A program made the position numbers and the translations under genes. A DNA stretch of 64,000 nt from WLMZ01 sp039920665. Lineage in GTDB: Bacteria > Actinomycetota > Acidimicrobiia > Acidimicrobiales > Ilumatobacteraceae. The notes under the pieces were generated by a model that saw only the letters and a list, made by a program, of their open reading frames with translations, searched no databases and was not told the origin of the DNA. Where the stretch lies: positions 4,282 through 68,281 of the forward strand of contig JBDSDH010000141.1 in the NCBI GenBank assembly GCA_039920665.1. The letters are read 5' to 3'. Positions 20,112-28,145 of the stretch are shown here, piece after piece. How positions within the stretch are numbered: the stretch's first letter is position 1; every line of letters starts with the position of its first letter.

Positions 20112-20141
20112 GGCCCGCAGACTTCGGTCGGCGGGCCTTCT
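20112..20141 (+). terminator. intrinsic-type terminator of tRNA-Leu
   Basis: GGCCCGC (20112-20118) pairs with GCGGGCC (20131-20137). An inner GAC-TTCG-GTC hairpin with a UUCG tetraloop stacks above an A-G mismatch. It is followed by a short pyrimidine-rich stretch, TTCTTC. It is strong for a high-GC genome, although the T run is short. Confidence 0.75.
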
Positions 20142-20179
20142 TCGTGACACCAGCAAGGACCCGGTGATAAACCGGACGG

Positions 20180-20695
20180 GTGACGGCTGCTGCAGACCCA
20201 GAGCGCAGTGAGGACGGTCGGTGGATCTTCGTCGGTGGGCGTCGGTGGCGAGCCACGGATCCGTCGATACCAGATTCCTTCCGACAGGAACTTGTCGACG
20301 AATTGATGGCGGCCCGTCGTTCGGTCGGAGCCGCCGGACGTGGCGCCGACAGTGCCGCAGAGGCCGCGGCCCGACGTCGGGTGCAGGCAACCAAGACCGC
20401 GCTCGGCGAACGAGGGCGAGCGTGGTGGGAGACGCCCACCTCATCGTCGATTCGTGCTCGGCTGGCCGCTGCAATCCTGGCGTTGGCCGAGCACAGGGCG
20501 CCGGATCGCACGATCTGCCCATCCGACGCAGCGAGGGCGGTCGGCGGCGCCAGATGGCGGTCGCAGATGGATCTTGCCCGCGACGTCGTTCGAGAACTCG
20601 CTGCTGCAGGTTCGGTGGAGGTCCTGCAGAAGGGGGTCGTGATCGATGCGACCAGTGCCTGGCGAGGACCGGTTCGGATCCGTCGCCGAAACTGA
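20180..20695 (+). CDS. Two-part actinobacterial protein with C-terminal DUF3253
   Basis: A 171-aa protein. The first part (WIFVGGRRWRATDPSIPDSFRQELVDELMAARR ... ALGERGRAWWE) is a small conserved actinobacterial domain. The second (about 90-171) is DUF3253: ARLAAAILALAEHRAPDRTICPSDAARAVGG and a winged-helix-like end LQKGVVIDATSAWRGPVRIRR. Proteins of this shape are sometimes labelled 'biopolymer transporter Tol', without evidence I know of. Function unknown; the second part may bind nucleic acid. GTG start; its stop is 45 bases from the convergent tetR stop. Confidence 0.7.
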   Translation: MTAAADPERSEDGRWIFVGGRRWRATDPSIPDSFRQELVDELMAARRSVGAAGRGADSAAEAAARRRVQATKTALGERGRAWWETPTSSSIRARLAAAILALAEHRAPDRTICPSDAARAVGGARWRSQMDLARDVVRELAAAGSVEVLQKGVVIDATSAWRGPVRIRRRN

Positions 20696-20740
20696 TCTCG
20701 GTCATCCGTTTCGGGGGAGGTTCACCCGTTCGAATCGGAC

Positions 20741-21481
20741 TCACCCGTTTGAGGCTGGTGACTCTTCGTGGCCGAGGCCGGACCGCAGCCCGCGGAGCAT
20801 GGCTCGCAGGCCGGTCTCGAACTGCTGGTCCAGCGACGTCTGGATCTCGAGCCGCCGCTCGATCATTCGCCGCTGCACCGTTGCATCCACCGGCACGGAT
20901 TCGAGCAGACGTTGTACATTCGCCCGACGCTCGTCGTCGTCTGCTTCGCCGAGCGATGCACGGTTTGCTCGTCGGCCCGCTTCATGGGCGATGAATCCGA
21001 GGGCGTAGCTCGACATCGCATCGGCGGCCAGCGGAATGTCGTCGTCTTCGAATCCGGCCCCGCGAAAGATCGCTGTCGCAAGATCGATGCTGGACATCAG
21101 ATTGAGCTGCGGGAGGGGTCGGCTGGCGACGAGTGGCACCAAGTTCGGGTGTTCGAGCAACGTCGCCCGGTAGTGCTTGGCAATCTCGATGATGAACTCG
21201 AACGTGGTGGAAGTGGTCGGCGGTTCGAAGGCCATCAACCGGACTGCGACGTGCTCGACCACTGCATCGAGGAGGGCCGCCTTGTTCTCGAAGTACCCGT
21301 AGACCGACATCGCATCGACGCCGAGCGCCGTCCCGAGCTTGCGCATCGTCAGCCCGGTGAGACCAGCTTCGTCGGTGAGTTCGATCGCCGCCTCGATGAT
21401 CTGTCGCCGATCGAGACCGCCCGATCGGCGCGCTGTGTGGATCTCCCTCGCCCCGGTCTTGGTGGTCTTCACCCGCGTCAT
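20741..21481 (-). CDS. TetR/AcrR family transcriptional regulator
   Basis: A 246-aa regulator. Helix-turn-helix about 27-70: IIEAAIELTDEAGLTGLTMRKLGTALGVDAMSVYGYFENKAALLDAV. The larger C-terminal ligand domain resembles the tetracycline-repressor type C-terminal half (RLMAFEPP ... YALGFIAHEAGRRAN). ATG 21481 was chosen because an earlier ATG would add a poorly conserved tail, and because TACCGT lies 8 bases before it. It is downstream of a nucleoside hydrolase on the same strand (73-bp gap). The target is unknown. Confidence 0.85.
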   Translation of the reverse strand: MTRVKTTKTGAREIHTARRSGGLDRRQIIEAAIELTDEAGLTGLTMRKLGTALGVDAMSVYGYFENKAALLDAVVEHVAVRLMAFEPPTTSTTFEFIIEIAKHYRATLLEHPNLVPLVASRPLPQLNLMSSIDLATAIFRGAGFEDDDIPLAADAMSSYALGFIAHEAGRRANRASLGEADDDERRANVQRLLESVPVDATVQRRMIERRLEIQTSLDQQFETGLRAMLRGLRSGLGHEESPASNG

Positions 21482-21554
21482 CGCTGCTGACGGTATCCAG
21501 TGTCCCAGCTCATCGCTGGACGCGAGGCACTCGACCGTGCAACGTTCTGACGGC

Positions 21555-22541
21555 TCAATCACCGAGCAGTGCTCGCACCTCGGATCGGAACCACGCTGCG
21601 TCGACCTCGAACAGCACCTCGACCGGATAAAATCCCGGTGGCATCGCCTGGGCCTGGCCGCTCTTCGCGAAGAACGGTTGGCGACGATCGACCACCGTCA
21701 TGCCCTGTGCCGGCCCGCTGCCCGTCTCGACGGCCGTCGGCAAGACAGATCCTGTCGCTCGCTCGGGGAACACCGCCAACATCGTGGCCAACGCGTCGTG
21801 GCACGGGAACGCTCCCGGAGCGCAGAACGTGCCGCCGAACGGTTGGTAGAACGCAAGCAGCTCGGCCAGGTACTCGGCAGCTGGGGTGCGGTGTTCGCGA
21901 GCGAGAGCGATCTCGTCGAGCGTCAGCGTCGCGGCCTGGGTGATGTCGAGTCCGACCATCAGTGGTGGCTCGCGCCAGTCGGCCGACAGCGAGATCTGAG
22001 CCGCAAACGGGTCGTTGGCGATGTTGGCTTCGCCAGTCGGCATTGCGTTGCCCGGCGAGAGTACTGTCCCACCCATCACGACCAGCCGCTTGACCCGGGA
22101 TGGCCATGAAGGATCGGCATCGACGACTGCAGCGATGTTGGCCATGGGACCGAGGGTCACGATCGTCACCTCGCCCGGGCGGCCGTCGACGATCCGGCGC
22201 AGCATGTCGATCGAATGTTCGTTCGTCGGTGAGATCGGCGGCGCGGGCCAGCCGAGGTTGGCGATGCCATCCGCGCCGTGGATGAAGTCGGCCCGTCGCA
22301 ACGGCGGCGCTGGTCCCCACGACGCGGCTGCGCCGATGGTGACCTCGACATCGGATCGTCCCGACGCATCCATGATCCGGCATGTGTTCACGGCAGCGTC
22401 GGACACCGTGACGTTGCCATGCACCGTGGTGACGCCGAGCAGCTCGACGTCGGGCGACAAAGCCGCCCACCACAGCGCGACGGCATCGTCGATACCGCAG
22501 TCGGTGTCGATGATCATGGGGACCGGCTTGGTCGGTGGCAT
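21555..22541 (-). CDS. Inosine-uridine preferring nucleoside hydrolase family protein
   Basis: A 328-aa nucleoside N-ribohydrolase. IIDTDCGIDDAVALWWA is the calcium-binding aspartate cluster (DTDxGxDD with Cys in place of the usual Pro). TTVHGNVTVSDAAVNT and VTLGPMANIAAVV are conserved loops. GGTVLSPGNAMPTGEANIANDPFAA contains the Asn/Glu/Asn-Asp substrate contacts. It hydrolyses the N-glycosidic bond of nucleosides for salvage; base preference is unknown. GGAG lies 6 bases before ATG 22541, which was preferred over the ATG at 22553. Confidence 0.9.
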   Translation of the reverse strand: MPPTKPVPMIIDTDCGIDDAVALWWAALSPDVELLGVTTVHGNVTVSDAAVNTCRIMDASGRSDVEVTIGAAASWGPAPPLRRADFIHGADGIANLGWPAPPISPTNEHSIDMLRRIVDGRPGEVTIVTLGPMANIAAVVDADPSWPSRVKRLVVMGGTVLSPGNAMPTGEANIANDPFAAQISLSADWREPPLMVGLDITQAATLTLDEIALAREHRTPAAEYLAELLAFYQPFGGTFCAPGAFPCHDALATMLAVFPERATGSVLPTAVETGSGPAQGMTVVDRRQPFFAKSGQAQAMPPGFYPVEVLFEVDAAWFRSEVRALLGD

Positions 22542-22710
22542 AGAGGGCTCCATCGTTGGCCAGGGGCTGACGCAGCATTCTCCCCCAACTCGCCGGTCGA
22601 ACAGTGGACATCTGTGTCGACGACGCTTGGAATGAACTGCTCGCGACTCCCAACACGGTGAGCATCCGTCGGCATCGGTGACCTGGCGGCTCGGTCGCGG
22701 CGGTCTCGCC

Positions 22711-23238
22711 TCATCCGAGCGCGAGACGGAACGCGAGGAACCCGACATCGACCTCGGGTGCGACGTGCACGACCCGGTCGCGATCGGGCACACGCCCGAA
22801 ACCGTGGCGCCCGTCGAGGCGGTGGGCGGCGACCATCCAGGTGCCGGAGTAGATGAACGCCGCTGAGTGATTGCGGGTTCGGGCGAGATCGGTACACGCG
22901 GTGGTCAGCGCGTCGCCGGTGCCTCGACCCTGGGCGGTGAGGTCGACCGCCAGCATCCGAAAGCTGGCCTCGTCGTCGGAGAGCAACTCGGCGTTCGGGC
23001 TCGACGGGTCGTTGACAGAGGTGACGCACCCGAGCGGGGTCTCGAGACGGTCGTCGCCGAAGGCCCCCAGGACGAGATCGGTCTCGATCCGGTTCGCGAT
23101 GTCGATCAGTTCGTTGCTGGAGGAATCGTCGGGCGGCTAGCCCGGAAATGCGACGTACGACGCGAGCAGCATCCGGCCAATGGCGGCGAGGTCGTCGTCG
23201 AGCGTGAGCGGTCGGATATGGATCGGCACGGCCGCCAT
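22711..23238 (-). pseudogene. GNAT acetyltransferase gene interrupted by an in-frame amber codon
   Basis: Reading from the ATG at 23238 gives a GNAT start (IHIRPLTLDDDLAAIGRMLLASYVAFPG), then TAG at 23137-23139. The same frame continues without interruption: PPDDSSSNELIDIANRIETD, then LGCVTSVNDPSSPNAELLSDDEASFRMLAVD, then the acetyl-CoA loop LTAQGRGTGDALTTACTDLA and the end HGFGRVPDRD. The whole would be about 175 aa. A single TAC (Tyr) to TAG change would explain it. The ATG overlaps the stop of the upstream M23 gene (TGATG), so it is coupled to it. A sequencing error is the main alternative; amber readthrough is less likely. Confidence 0.75.
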
Positions 23239-24218
23239 CAGGCGTCGGCCGCGTTCGGATCGGCCATGGCCTCGGCGCAGGCGTTCGGGTTGGCAGCCAG
23301 CCACTGGTCGATCTCGGGCTTGGGGCTCAGTTGCTCGCCGCGCTTCCATGCGTCGAGGTACGGCCAGGGCCAGATCACGCCTCGTCGCACCGACCACTCC
23401 TGACCCGGACACGGAGGCGAAATGGCGATGTGGACGTGGCATGCGCCGGCACGGCCGGACATCCCGATCCGGCCGATCGTGTCGCCGATCGCAATCCGAT
23501 GACCGGGCACGAGTGCATCGTCGATCGACTCGAAGTGGGCGAAGTAGTAGCGCACGCCGTCGTCACCGAGCAGCGCAACCGACCGTCCACCTCGCCGGGC
23601 AGGATTGTCGGTCGATGCGTCGTACAGATTCTCGCGACGCACCTCGAGCAGCGAGCCGTTGACCGGCGAGATCACACGCGTACCGCAGCCGCCAGCGAAC
23701 ACGTCGCTGGCCGGGTAGTCATGGTGCTCATGGGCGTAGGAGAAGTTGACTCCGTCGCCGATCGGCACGCCGTAGGGCGTCGATCCGGCCGTTGCCGCCG
23801 TCGGAGGCGCTGCCGTGGCGGGAGTCGTTGCGGCGGGGGTGGTTGGGGGCACCGATGTTGTCGCACCGGCCGAGGTCGGGGCGCCGATCGAGGTCGAAGG
23901 AATTGGCTCGACGGTTGTCGTGGTTGTCGTGGTTGTCGTGGTTGTCGTGGTCGTCGTGGTCGTGGTGGCTGCAGTGGCCGGCGACGCCACGGTGGTCGGG
24001 ATCACCGTCGACGAGATCACGGCGGTCGAGGACACGAGCGACATGGATGCAGAATCGGCCGCCCCGCTCGTCTCGTCCGGAGCGTGGACCTCGCTTGCGC
24101 ACGCCGTCACCGTCAGTACTCCTGCGACAACCCACGCCCACGCCCACGCCCACGTCGGTGAGGCGCCGCCCACGTTGCGACAGGAAGCCGACGTGGGTGT
24201 GTCGTGTCTCACGGCCAT
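23238..24218 (-). CDS. M23-family peptidase-like lipoprotein
   Basis: A 326-aa secreted protein. The signal region WAWAWAWVVAGVLTVTAC ends in a lipobox with Cys40. A Thr/Pro/Ala-rich spacer with an 18-Thr run (about 70-160) follows. The C-terminal domain is LytM/M23-like: NFSYAHEHHDYPASDVFA (His and Asp ligands), GYxAHFES-like YYFAHFESIDDALVPGHRI and GACHVHIAISPP (HxH). M23 enzymes cleave peptidoglycan cross-bridges or act as amidase activators. The spacer would let the domain reach the wall. Poly-Thr is encoded by a 9-bp repeat at 23913-23968. The downstream GNAT frame overlaps its stop. Confidence 0.82.
   Translation of the reverse strand: MAVRHDTPTSASCRNVGGASPTWAWAWAWVVAGVLTVTACASEVHAPDETSGAADSASMSLVSSTAVISSTVIPTTVASPATAATTTTTTTTTTTTTTTTTTVEPIPSTSIGAPTSAGATTSVPPTTPAATTPATAAPPTAATAGSTPYGVPIGDGVNFSYAHEHHDYPASDVFAGGCGTRVISPVNGSLLEVRRENLYDASTDNPARRGGRSVALLGDDGVRYYFAHFESIDDALVPGHRIAIGDTIGRIGMSGRAGACHVHIAISPPCPGQEWSVRRGVIWPWPYLDAWKRGEQLSPKPEIDQWLAANPNACAEAMADPNAADA
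23913..23968 (-). repeat. 9-bp tandem repeat coding poly-threonine
   Basis: GGTTGTCGT is repeated four times perfectly from 23913, followed by GGTCGTCGT and GGTCGTGGTGG. On the minus strand it encodes most of the Thr run in the M23 lipoprotein spacer. Length variation here would change the reach of the domain without breaking the frame. Confidence 0.85.
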
Positions 24219-24369
24219 CGGCCATCGACCGTAGCCTGCCGCTGGCAAGGTCGACCGGGCGGGTTGAGAGCATGCGCGAAATGACTGGAAATGTCCGACG
24301 TACCGTCTCAGCCCATGGAGTTCGGTGGGTCATCGGCCCGGGAGTGGAGCGGTGTCGTATTGTGGCCCG

Positions 24370-26673
24370 GTGACTCTGACCCACACCGATCGCCAGGTCG
24401 ATCAACCGCGCGCTCAACCACCACGATTCGTACGTGCCGATGGACCCGACAAGGTCACCGGCAGCGGGCGGTACACGGCCGACCTGTCGCTCACCGGCAT
24501 GTTGGCCGCCAAGTTCCGCTATGCCGACATCAGCCATGGCCGGATCACCAAGCTCGACACCACCGCGGCGAGGGCGATGCCCGGTGTGTTCGCCGTGCTG
24601 ACTCAGGCCGATGTCCCCGATGTGCGCTTCGGTCCGTTCGTCGCCGATCGCACCTTGTTCGCCAAGGACTTCGTCCGGTTCGAGGGTGAGATCGTCGCTG
24701 CCGTCGCCGCCGCTACTCCTGAGATCGCGGCCGCTGCTGCTGCTGCCATCGTGGTCGAATACGAACCGCTGCCGGTGATCACCGATCTCGAAGCCGCGCT
24801 CGCCGCCGATTCTGCGCTCGTTCACGAAGGCTGGGCTGCTTACGGCCAGGCCGATCCGGTGGTTCGCGATCGAAACGATGCGTCGTTCTCGTCGATCACC
24901 AAGGGTGATGTCGAGGCCGGGATGGCCGAGGCCGATCACATCGTCACCAGTCGCTACGTCGCCGACGGCTGCCACGCCGCGCCGATCGAACCTCGCGCCG
25001 TCGTTGCCCAGTGGGAGGGCAACAAGGTCACGATCTGGACCAGCACCCAGGTGCCGTTCGATGCTCGGGCCGGTGTGTGCGAGACACTCGAACTGCCGGC
25101 CAACCGGGTTCGGATCATCGTGCCCCACCTCGGTGGAGGGTTCGGCGGCAAGTGCGGCTTCCACTACGAAGCCCACATCGCAGCGTTGGCGAGAGCTGCC
25201 AAGCGCCCGGTGCGACTGCTGTTCTCGCGCCGCGAAGAGTTCCTGGCCCCCGACCGGCGACGGGAGGGGATGATCATCGACATCACCACCGGCGTCCGCA
25301 ACGACGGCACGATCACCGCCCGAACCGGCTGGGTTGCGCTCGACAATGGCGCCTACACCGCCGACGCCGGGTTCTTCCCGCAGCTCGTCGCGATGCACGT
25401 CGCCGGTCCGTATCGGATCCCCAATGTGCACGTCGCTGCCCACCTCGTTTACACCAACCTCCAGCCGTCCGGGTCGGTGCGGGCACCAACCGCGCCGCAG
25501 GCCTGCTGGGCCCTCGAATCGCACACCGACGAGGTCGCCAAGGTGCTCGGGATGGATCCGCTCGCGTTCCGCAAGCTGAACGCAGTCGACACGGGTGCGG
25601 TTGGACCGAGCGGGCAGACGTTCGGTGAGATCGGCGTGCAGCGTTGTCTCGACCAAGCAACAGCGCTCGTCGGCTACGGCGAGCCACTGCCTGACGACGA
25701 AGCCATCGGGATCGCGATCGGATGGTGGCCGAGCTTCAGCGTGCCGTCCGGTGCGTACATCAAGCTCGATGGTGACGGCAGTGGCCAGATCATCACCGGT
25801 GCCCAGGAGTGCGGCACGGGTGCGGTGATGACCCTGCGTCAGCTCGCCGCCGACGAACTCGGGATGGATCCCGAGGACTTCCAGCTGATCTACCAGGACA
25901 CCAGCGTTGCCCCGTACGACATGGGTGCGACCGGGTCGCAGACGCTGTTCAACAACGGTCGTGCAGTCGTCGCCGCAGCGGGCCAGATCGCCGAGCAACT
26001 GCGCAACCTGGCCGCCGAGCATCTCGAGGCGGCCTCGGCTGACATCGTGCTCGCCAACGGTCACGCCCACGTCAACGGAACCCCTGCCACCACCGTCTCG
26101 ATCGTCGAACTGGCAGGCATCGCATCGGGTGGTGAGCTGCTGATCGGCCATGGCTCCGGGACCCCGCCGCCGGCCCCACTGCTCGTTGGATCCAGCTGCG
26201 TCGGAGATCTTGGGATGGCTGCCTTCGTCGCTCCTCAGTTCTCGTGCCATGCGGTGCGAGTTCGGCTCGATCGTGACACCGGCGTGGTGCGCGTGCTCGA
26301 AGTCGGCGCAGCGCACGATTCGGGCACGATCATCAACGAGGTCGGCGCAGTCGGTCAGGTCGAAGGCGGGGTGATGATGGGCGTCGGCCAGGCGCTCACC
26401 GAGGGCACCCTCTACGACGACCAGGCCCGCCAGCGCAACGCCGGCCTGCTCGAGTACAAGTTGCAGACGTGCGCTGATGCGCCGGTCATCCGCACCCACT
26501 TCGTCCAGATCGTCACCCCCGATGCGGGGCCACGCGGCGCCAAGGGATTGGCCGAAGCACCGAACGTGGCGACCGCCGCGGCGATCGCCAATGCGATCGC
26601 GAAGTTGGTCGGCCAACCGATCCGACAACTGCCGATGACCGCTGAGCGGGTGTGGGGAGTGATGCAGTCGTGA
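24370..26673 (+). CDS. Molybdopterin-binding large subunit of xanthine dehydrogenase/CO dehydrogenase family
   Basis: A 767-aa molybdenum hydroxylase catalytic subunit. RFVRADGPDKVTGSGRYTADL starts the family's a/b hammerhead domain. VPHLGGGFGGKCGFHYEAH (about 253) binds the molybdenum cofactor, GAQECGTGAVMTLRQLAADELG and YDMGATGSQTLFNNGR contact it further, and GAKGLAEAPNVATAAAIANAI (about 722) has the catalytic Glu. The loop SGSVRAPTAPQACW lacks the active-site Cys of true aerobic CO dehydrogenase (VAYRCSFR), so a purine, aldehyde or N-heterocycle is a more likely substrate. GTG start with TATTGT 6 bases upstream. The next gene overlaps by 4 bp. Confidence 0.92.
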   Translation: MTLTHTDRQVDQPRAQPPRFVRADGPDKVTGSGRYTADLSLTGMLAAKFRYADISHGRITKLDTTAARAMPGVFAVLTQADVPDVRFGPFVADRTLFAKDFVRFEGEIVAAVAAATPEIAAAAAAAIVVEYEPLPVITDLEAALAADSALVHEGWAAYGQADPVVRDRNDASFSSITKGDVEAGMAEADHIVTSRYVADGCHAAPIEPRAVVAQWEGNKVTIWTSTQVPFDARAGVCETLELPANRVRIIVPHLGGGFGGKCGFHYEAHIAALARAAKRPVRLLFSRREEFLAPDRRREGMIIDITTGVRNDGTITARTGWVALDNGAYTADAGFFPQLVAMHVAGPYRIPNVHVAAHLVYTNLQPSGSVRAPTAPQACWALESHTDEVAKVLGMDPLAFRKLNAVDTGAVGPSGQTFGEIGVQRCLDQATALVGYGEPLPDDEAIGIAIGWWPSFSVPSGAYIKLDGDGSGQIITGAQECGTGAVMTLRQLAADELGMDPEDFQLIYQDTSVAPYDMGATGSQTLFNNGRAVVAAAGQIAEQLRNLAAEHLEAASADIVLANGHAHVNGTPATTVSIVELAGIASGGELLIGHGSGTPPPAPLLVGSSCVGDLGMAAFVAPQFSCHAVRVRLDRDTGVVRVLEVGAAHDSGTIINEVGAVGQVEGGVMMGVGQALTEGTLYDDQARQRNAGLLEYKLQTCADAPVIRTHFVQIVTPDAGPRGAKGLAEAPNVATAAAIANAIAKLVGQPIRQLPMTAERVWGVMQS

Positions 26674-27566
26674 GCTTCACCATCGCCACGTCCATTGCCG
26701 ATGCCATCGCCGTGATGGCCGAGGGCGCCAGGCCGGTCGCCGGCGGCAGCGATCTCGTCGTCGGTGCTCGCCACGGCAAGGCGCCGCTTCCGGAGTTCAT
26801 GGTCGCGATCGACCGGATCAGCGAACTCGCCGACGTCACCGTCGACGGGTCGACGCTGCGAATCGGCGCCCTCGTCACCCACGCAACGCTGATGGCGCAC
26901 CCGCTGATCGGCAACGACTACAGCGGTCTCGCCGACGCGAGCGCGCTCGTTGGTTCGCCGAGCACGCGCAACGTCGGCACGATCGGCGGCAACGTGATGA
27001 ACGCATCGCCGGCGATGGACACGGGCGCGCCGCTGCTCGTGCTCGGCGCCACCGTCGAACTCACCTCGATCCGCGGCAGCCGCGAGATCCCGCTCGGCGA
27101 ACTGTGGACCGGCCCCGGCCGTACGAGTGCCCTACCCGACGAGTTGTGCACCGCCGTACTGCTGCCGCATCGAGCGGCAAACGCTGGCAGCGCCTATGTG
27201 CGGCTCGAGTACCGGCGCGCGATGGAGATCGCTGTCGTCGGCGCAGCCGCTTCGGTGCTGCTCGCCTCCAACGGCACGATTGCCTCGGTCGACGTCGCCC
27301 TCACCGCCGTTGCTCCGACGATCATCCGGGTCGACGGCATCGAAGCCCTCGCCGGGCTCTCGATCGCCGACGCTGCAACTGCGATCGCCGAGATCGCATC
27401 GGAGCAGGCGTCGCCGATCAGCGACGTGCGCGCCAGCGACCGTTACCGTCGCCACTGTGTCGGTGTGATGGCCCGCCGGGCACTCGAAGCAGCCGCTCGC
27501 CGAGCCGGCGGCGAATCGATCGCCATACCCGTCAACCGCGCCCTCGGCATCGGAGCAGCACGATGA
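26670..27566 (+). CDS. FAD-binding medium subunit of molybdenum hydroxylase
   Basis: A 298-aa FAD subunit (CoxM/XDH-B type). ARPVAGGSDLVVGARHG and ALVGSPSTRNVGTIGGNVMNASPAMDTGAPLL are the FAD pyrophosphate loops (TIGGN). The C-terminal domain includes YVRLEYRRAMEIAVVGAAASV. It passes electrons from the iron-sulfur subunit to NAD or another acceptor. The GTG overlaps the large-subunit stop (GTGA), and its own stop overlaps the small-subunit ATG (ATGA), so the three are tightly coupled. Confidence 0.92.
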   Translation: MSFTIATSIADAIAVMAEGARPVAGGSDLVVGARHGKAPLPEFMVAIDRISELADVTVDGSTLRIGALVTHATLMAHPLIGNDYSGLADASALVGSPSTRNVGTIGGNVMNASPAMDTGAPLLVLGATVELTSIRGSREIPLGELWTGPGRTSALPDELCTAVLLPHRAANAGSAYVRLEYRRAMEIAVVGAAASVLLASNGTIASVDVALTAVAPTIIRVDGIEALAGLSIADAATAIAEIASEQASPISDVRASDRYRRHCVGVMARRALEAAARRAGGESIAIPVNRALGIGAAR

Positions 27567-28039
27567 ACGTCCCACTCAAGATCGCTGTCGACCTCAACGT
27601 CAACGGCACCGACTATCCGGTCACCATCGATCAAGGTCGCAACCTGGTCAGCGTGATCCGCGGCGAAATCGGCCTCACCGGCACCAAGGAGGGCTGCGAC
27701 GACTGCGAGTGCGGCGCATGCATGGTCTTGCTCGATGGCCAGCCGGTGAATTCGTGTTCGTACCTCGCGGTCCAGGCCCGAGGTCGCCGGATCACCACGA
27801 TCGAAGGGGTGATGAACGGCGACGAACTGCACCCGCTGCAGCGCAACCTGCTCGAAGCCGGCGGTGTGCAGTGTGGTTTCTGCACACCGGGGATGATCAT
27901 GTCGGCTACGGCGCTGCTCGATCGCAACCCGACTCCGACCGAGGAAGAGATCCGGATCGGGCTCAGCGGGAACCTGTGCCGCTGCACCGGCTACGCCAAG
28001 ATCGTCGCCGCCGTGCAGACCACCGCAGCCGGGCTCTGA
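27563..28039 (+). CDS. [2Fe-2S] small subunit of molybdenum hydroxylase
   Basis: A 158-aa iron-sulfur subunit. The plant-type cluster ligands are Cys45, Cys50, Cys53 and Cys65 (EGCDDCECGAC ... NSCSYLA). An additional Cys48 occupies a position that is usually Gly or Glu. The second cluster is Cys104, Cys107, Cys139 and Cys141 (QCGFCTPGM, CRCTGYAKI). It links molybdenum cofactor and FAD electron transfer. It is last in a large-medium-small order; classical cox operons run medium-small-large. Confidence 0.93.
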   Translation: MNVPLKIAVDLNVNGTDYPVTIDQGRNLVSVIRGEIGLTGTKEGCDDCECGACMVLLDGQPVNSCSYLAVQARGRRITTIEGVMNGDELHPLQRNLLEAGGVQCGFCTPGMIMSATALLDRNPTPTEEEIRIGLSGNLCRCTGYAKIVAAVQTTAAGL

Positions 28040-28145
28040 CGCCACCGGGGCTCGCCGCGCCAGAAGCGCGACGGCATGCAGCACTGTGTGCACACTCGCA
28101 GCGGGGTTCGTCGGATCGATACACAGTCGCGAGGGTGATGCGGCG

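Noticed and set aside
23137..23139. Pyrrolysine or programmed amber readthrough in the GNAT gene
   Set aside because: No pyl genes or readthrough element are seen in the window. A single point mutation or sequencing error is simpler.
23728..26628. Minus-strand open frame of about 966 codons
   Set aside because: Covers the molybdenum hydroxylase large subunit on the other strand. The composition is that of a shadow and no motif is present.
24370..26673. True aerobic carbon monoxide dehydrogenase (CoxL)
   Set aside because: The active-site loop with cysteine typical of CoxL (VAYRCSFR) is missing, and the subunit order differs.
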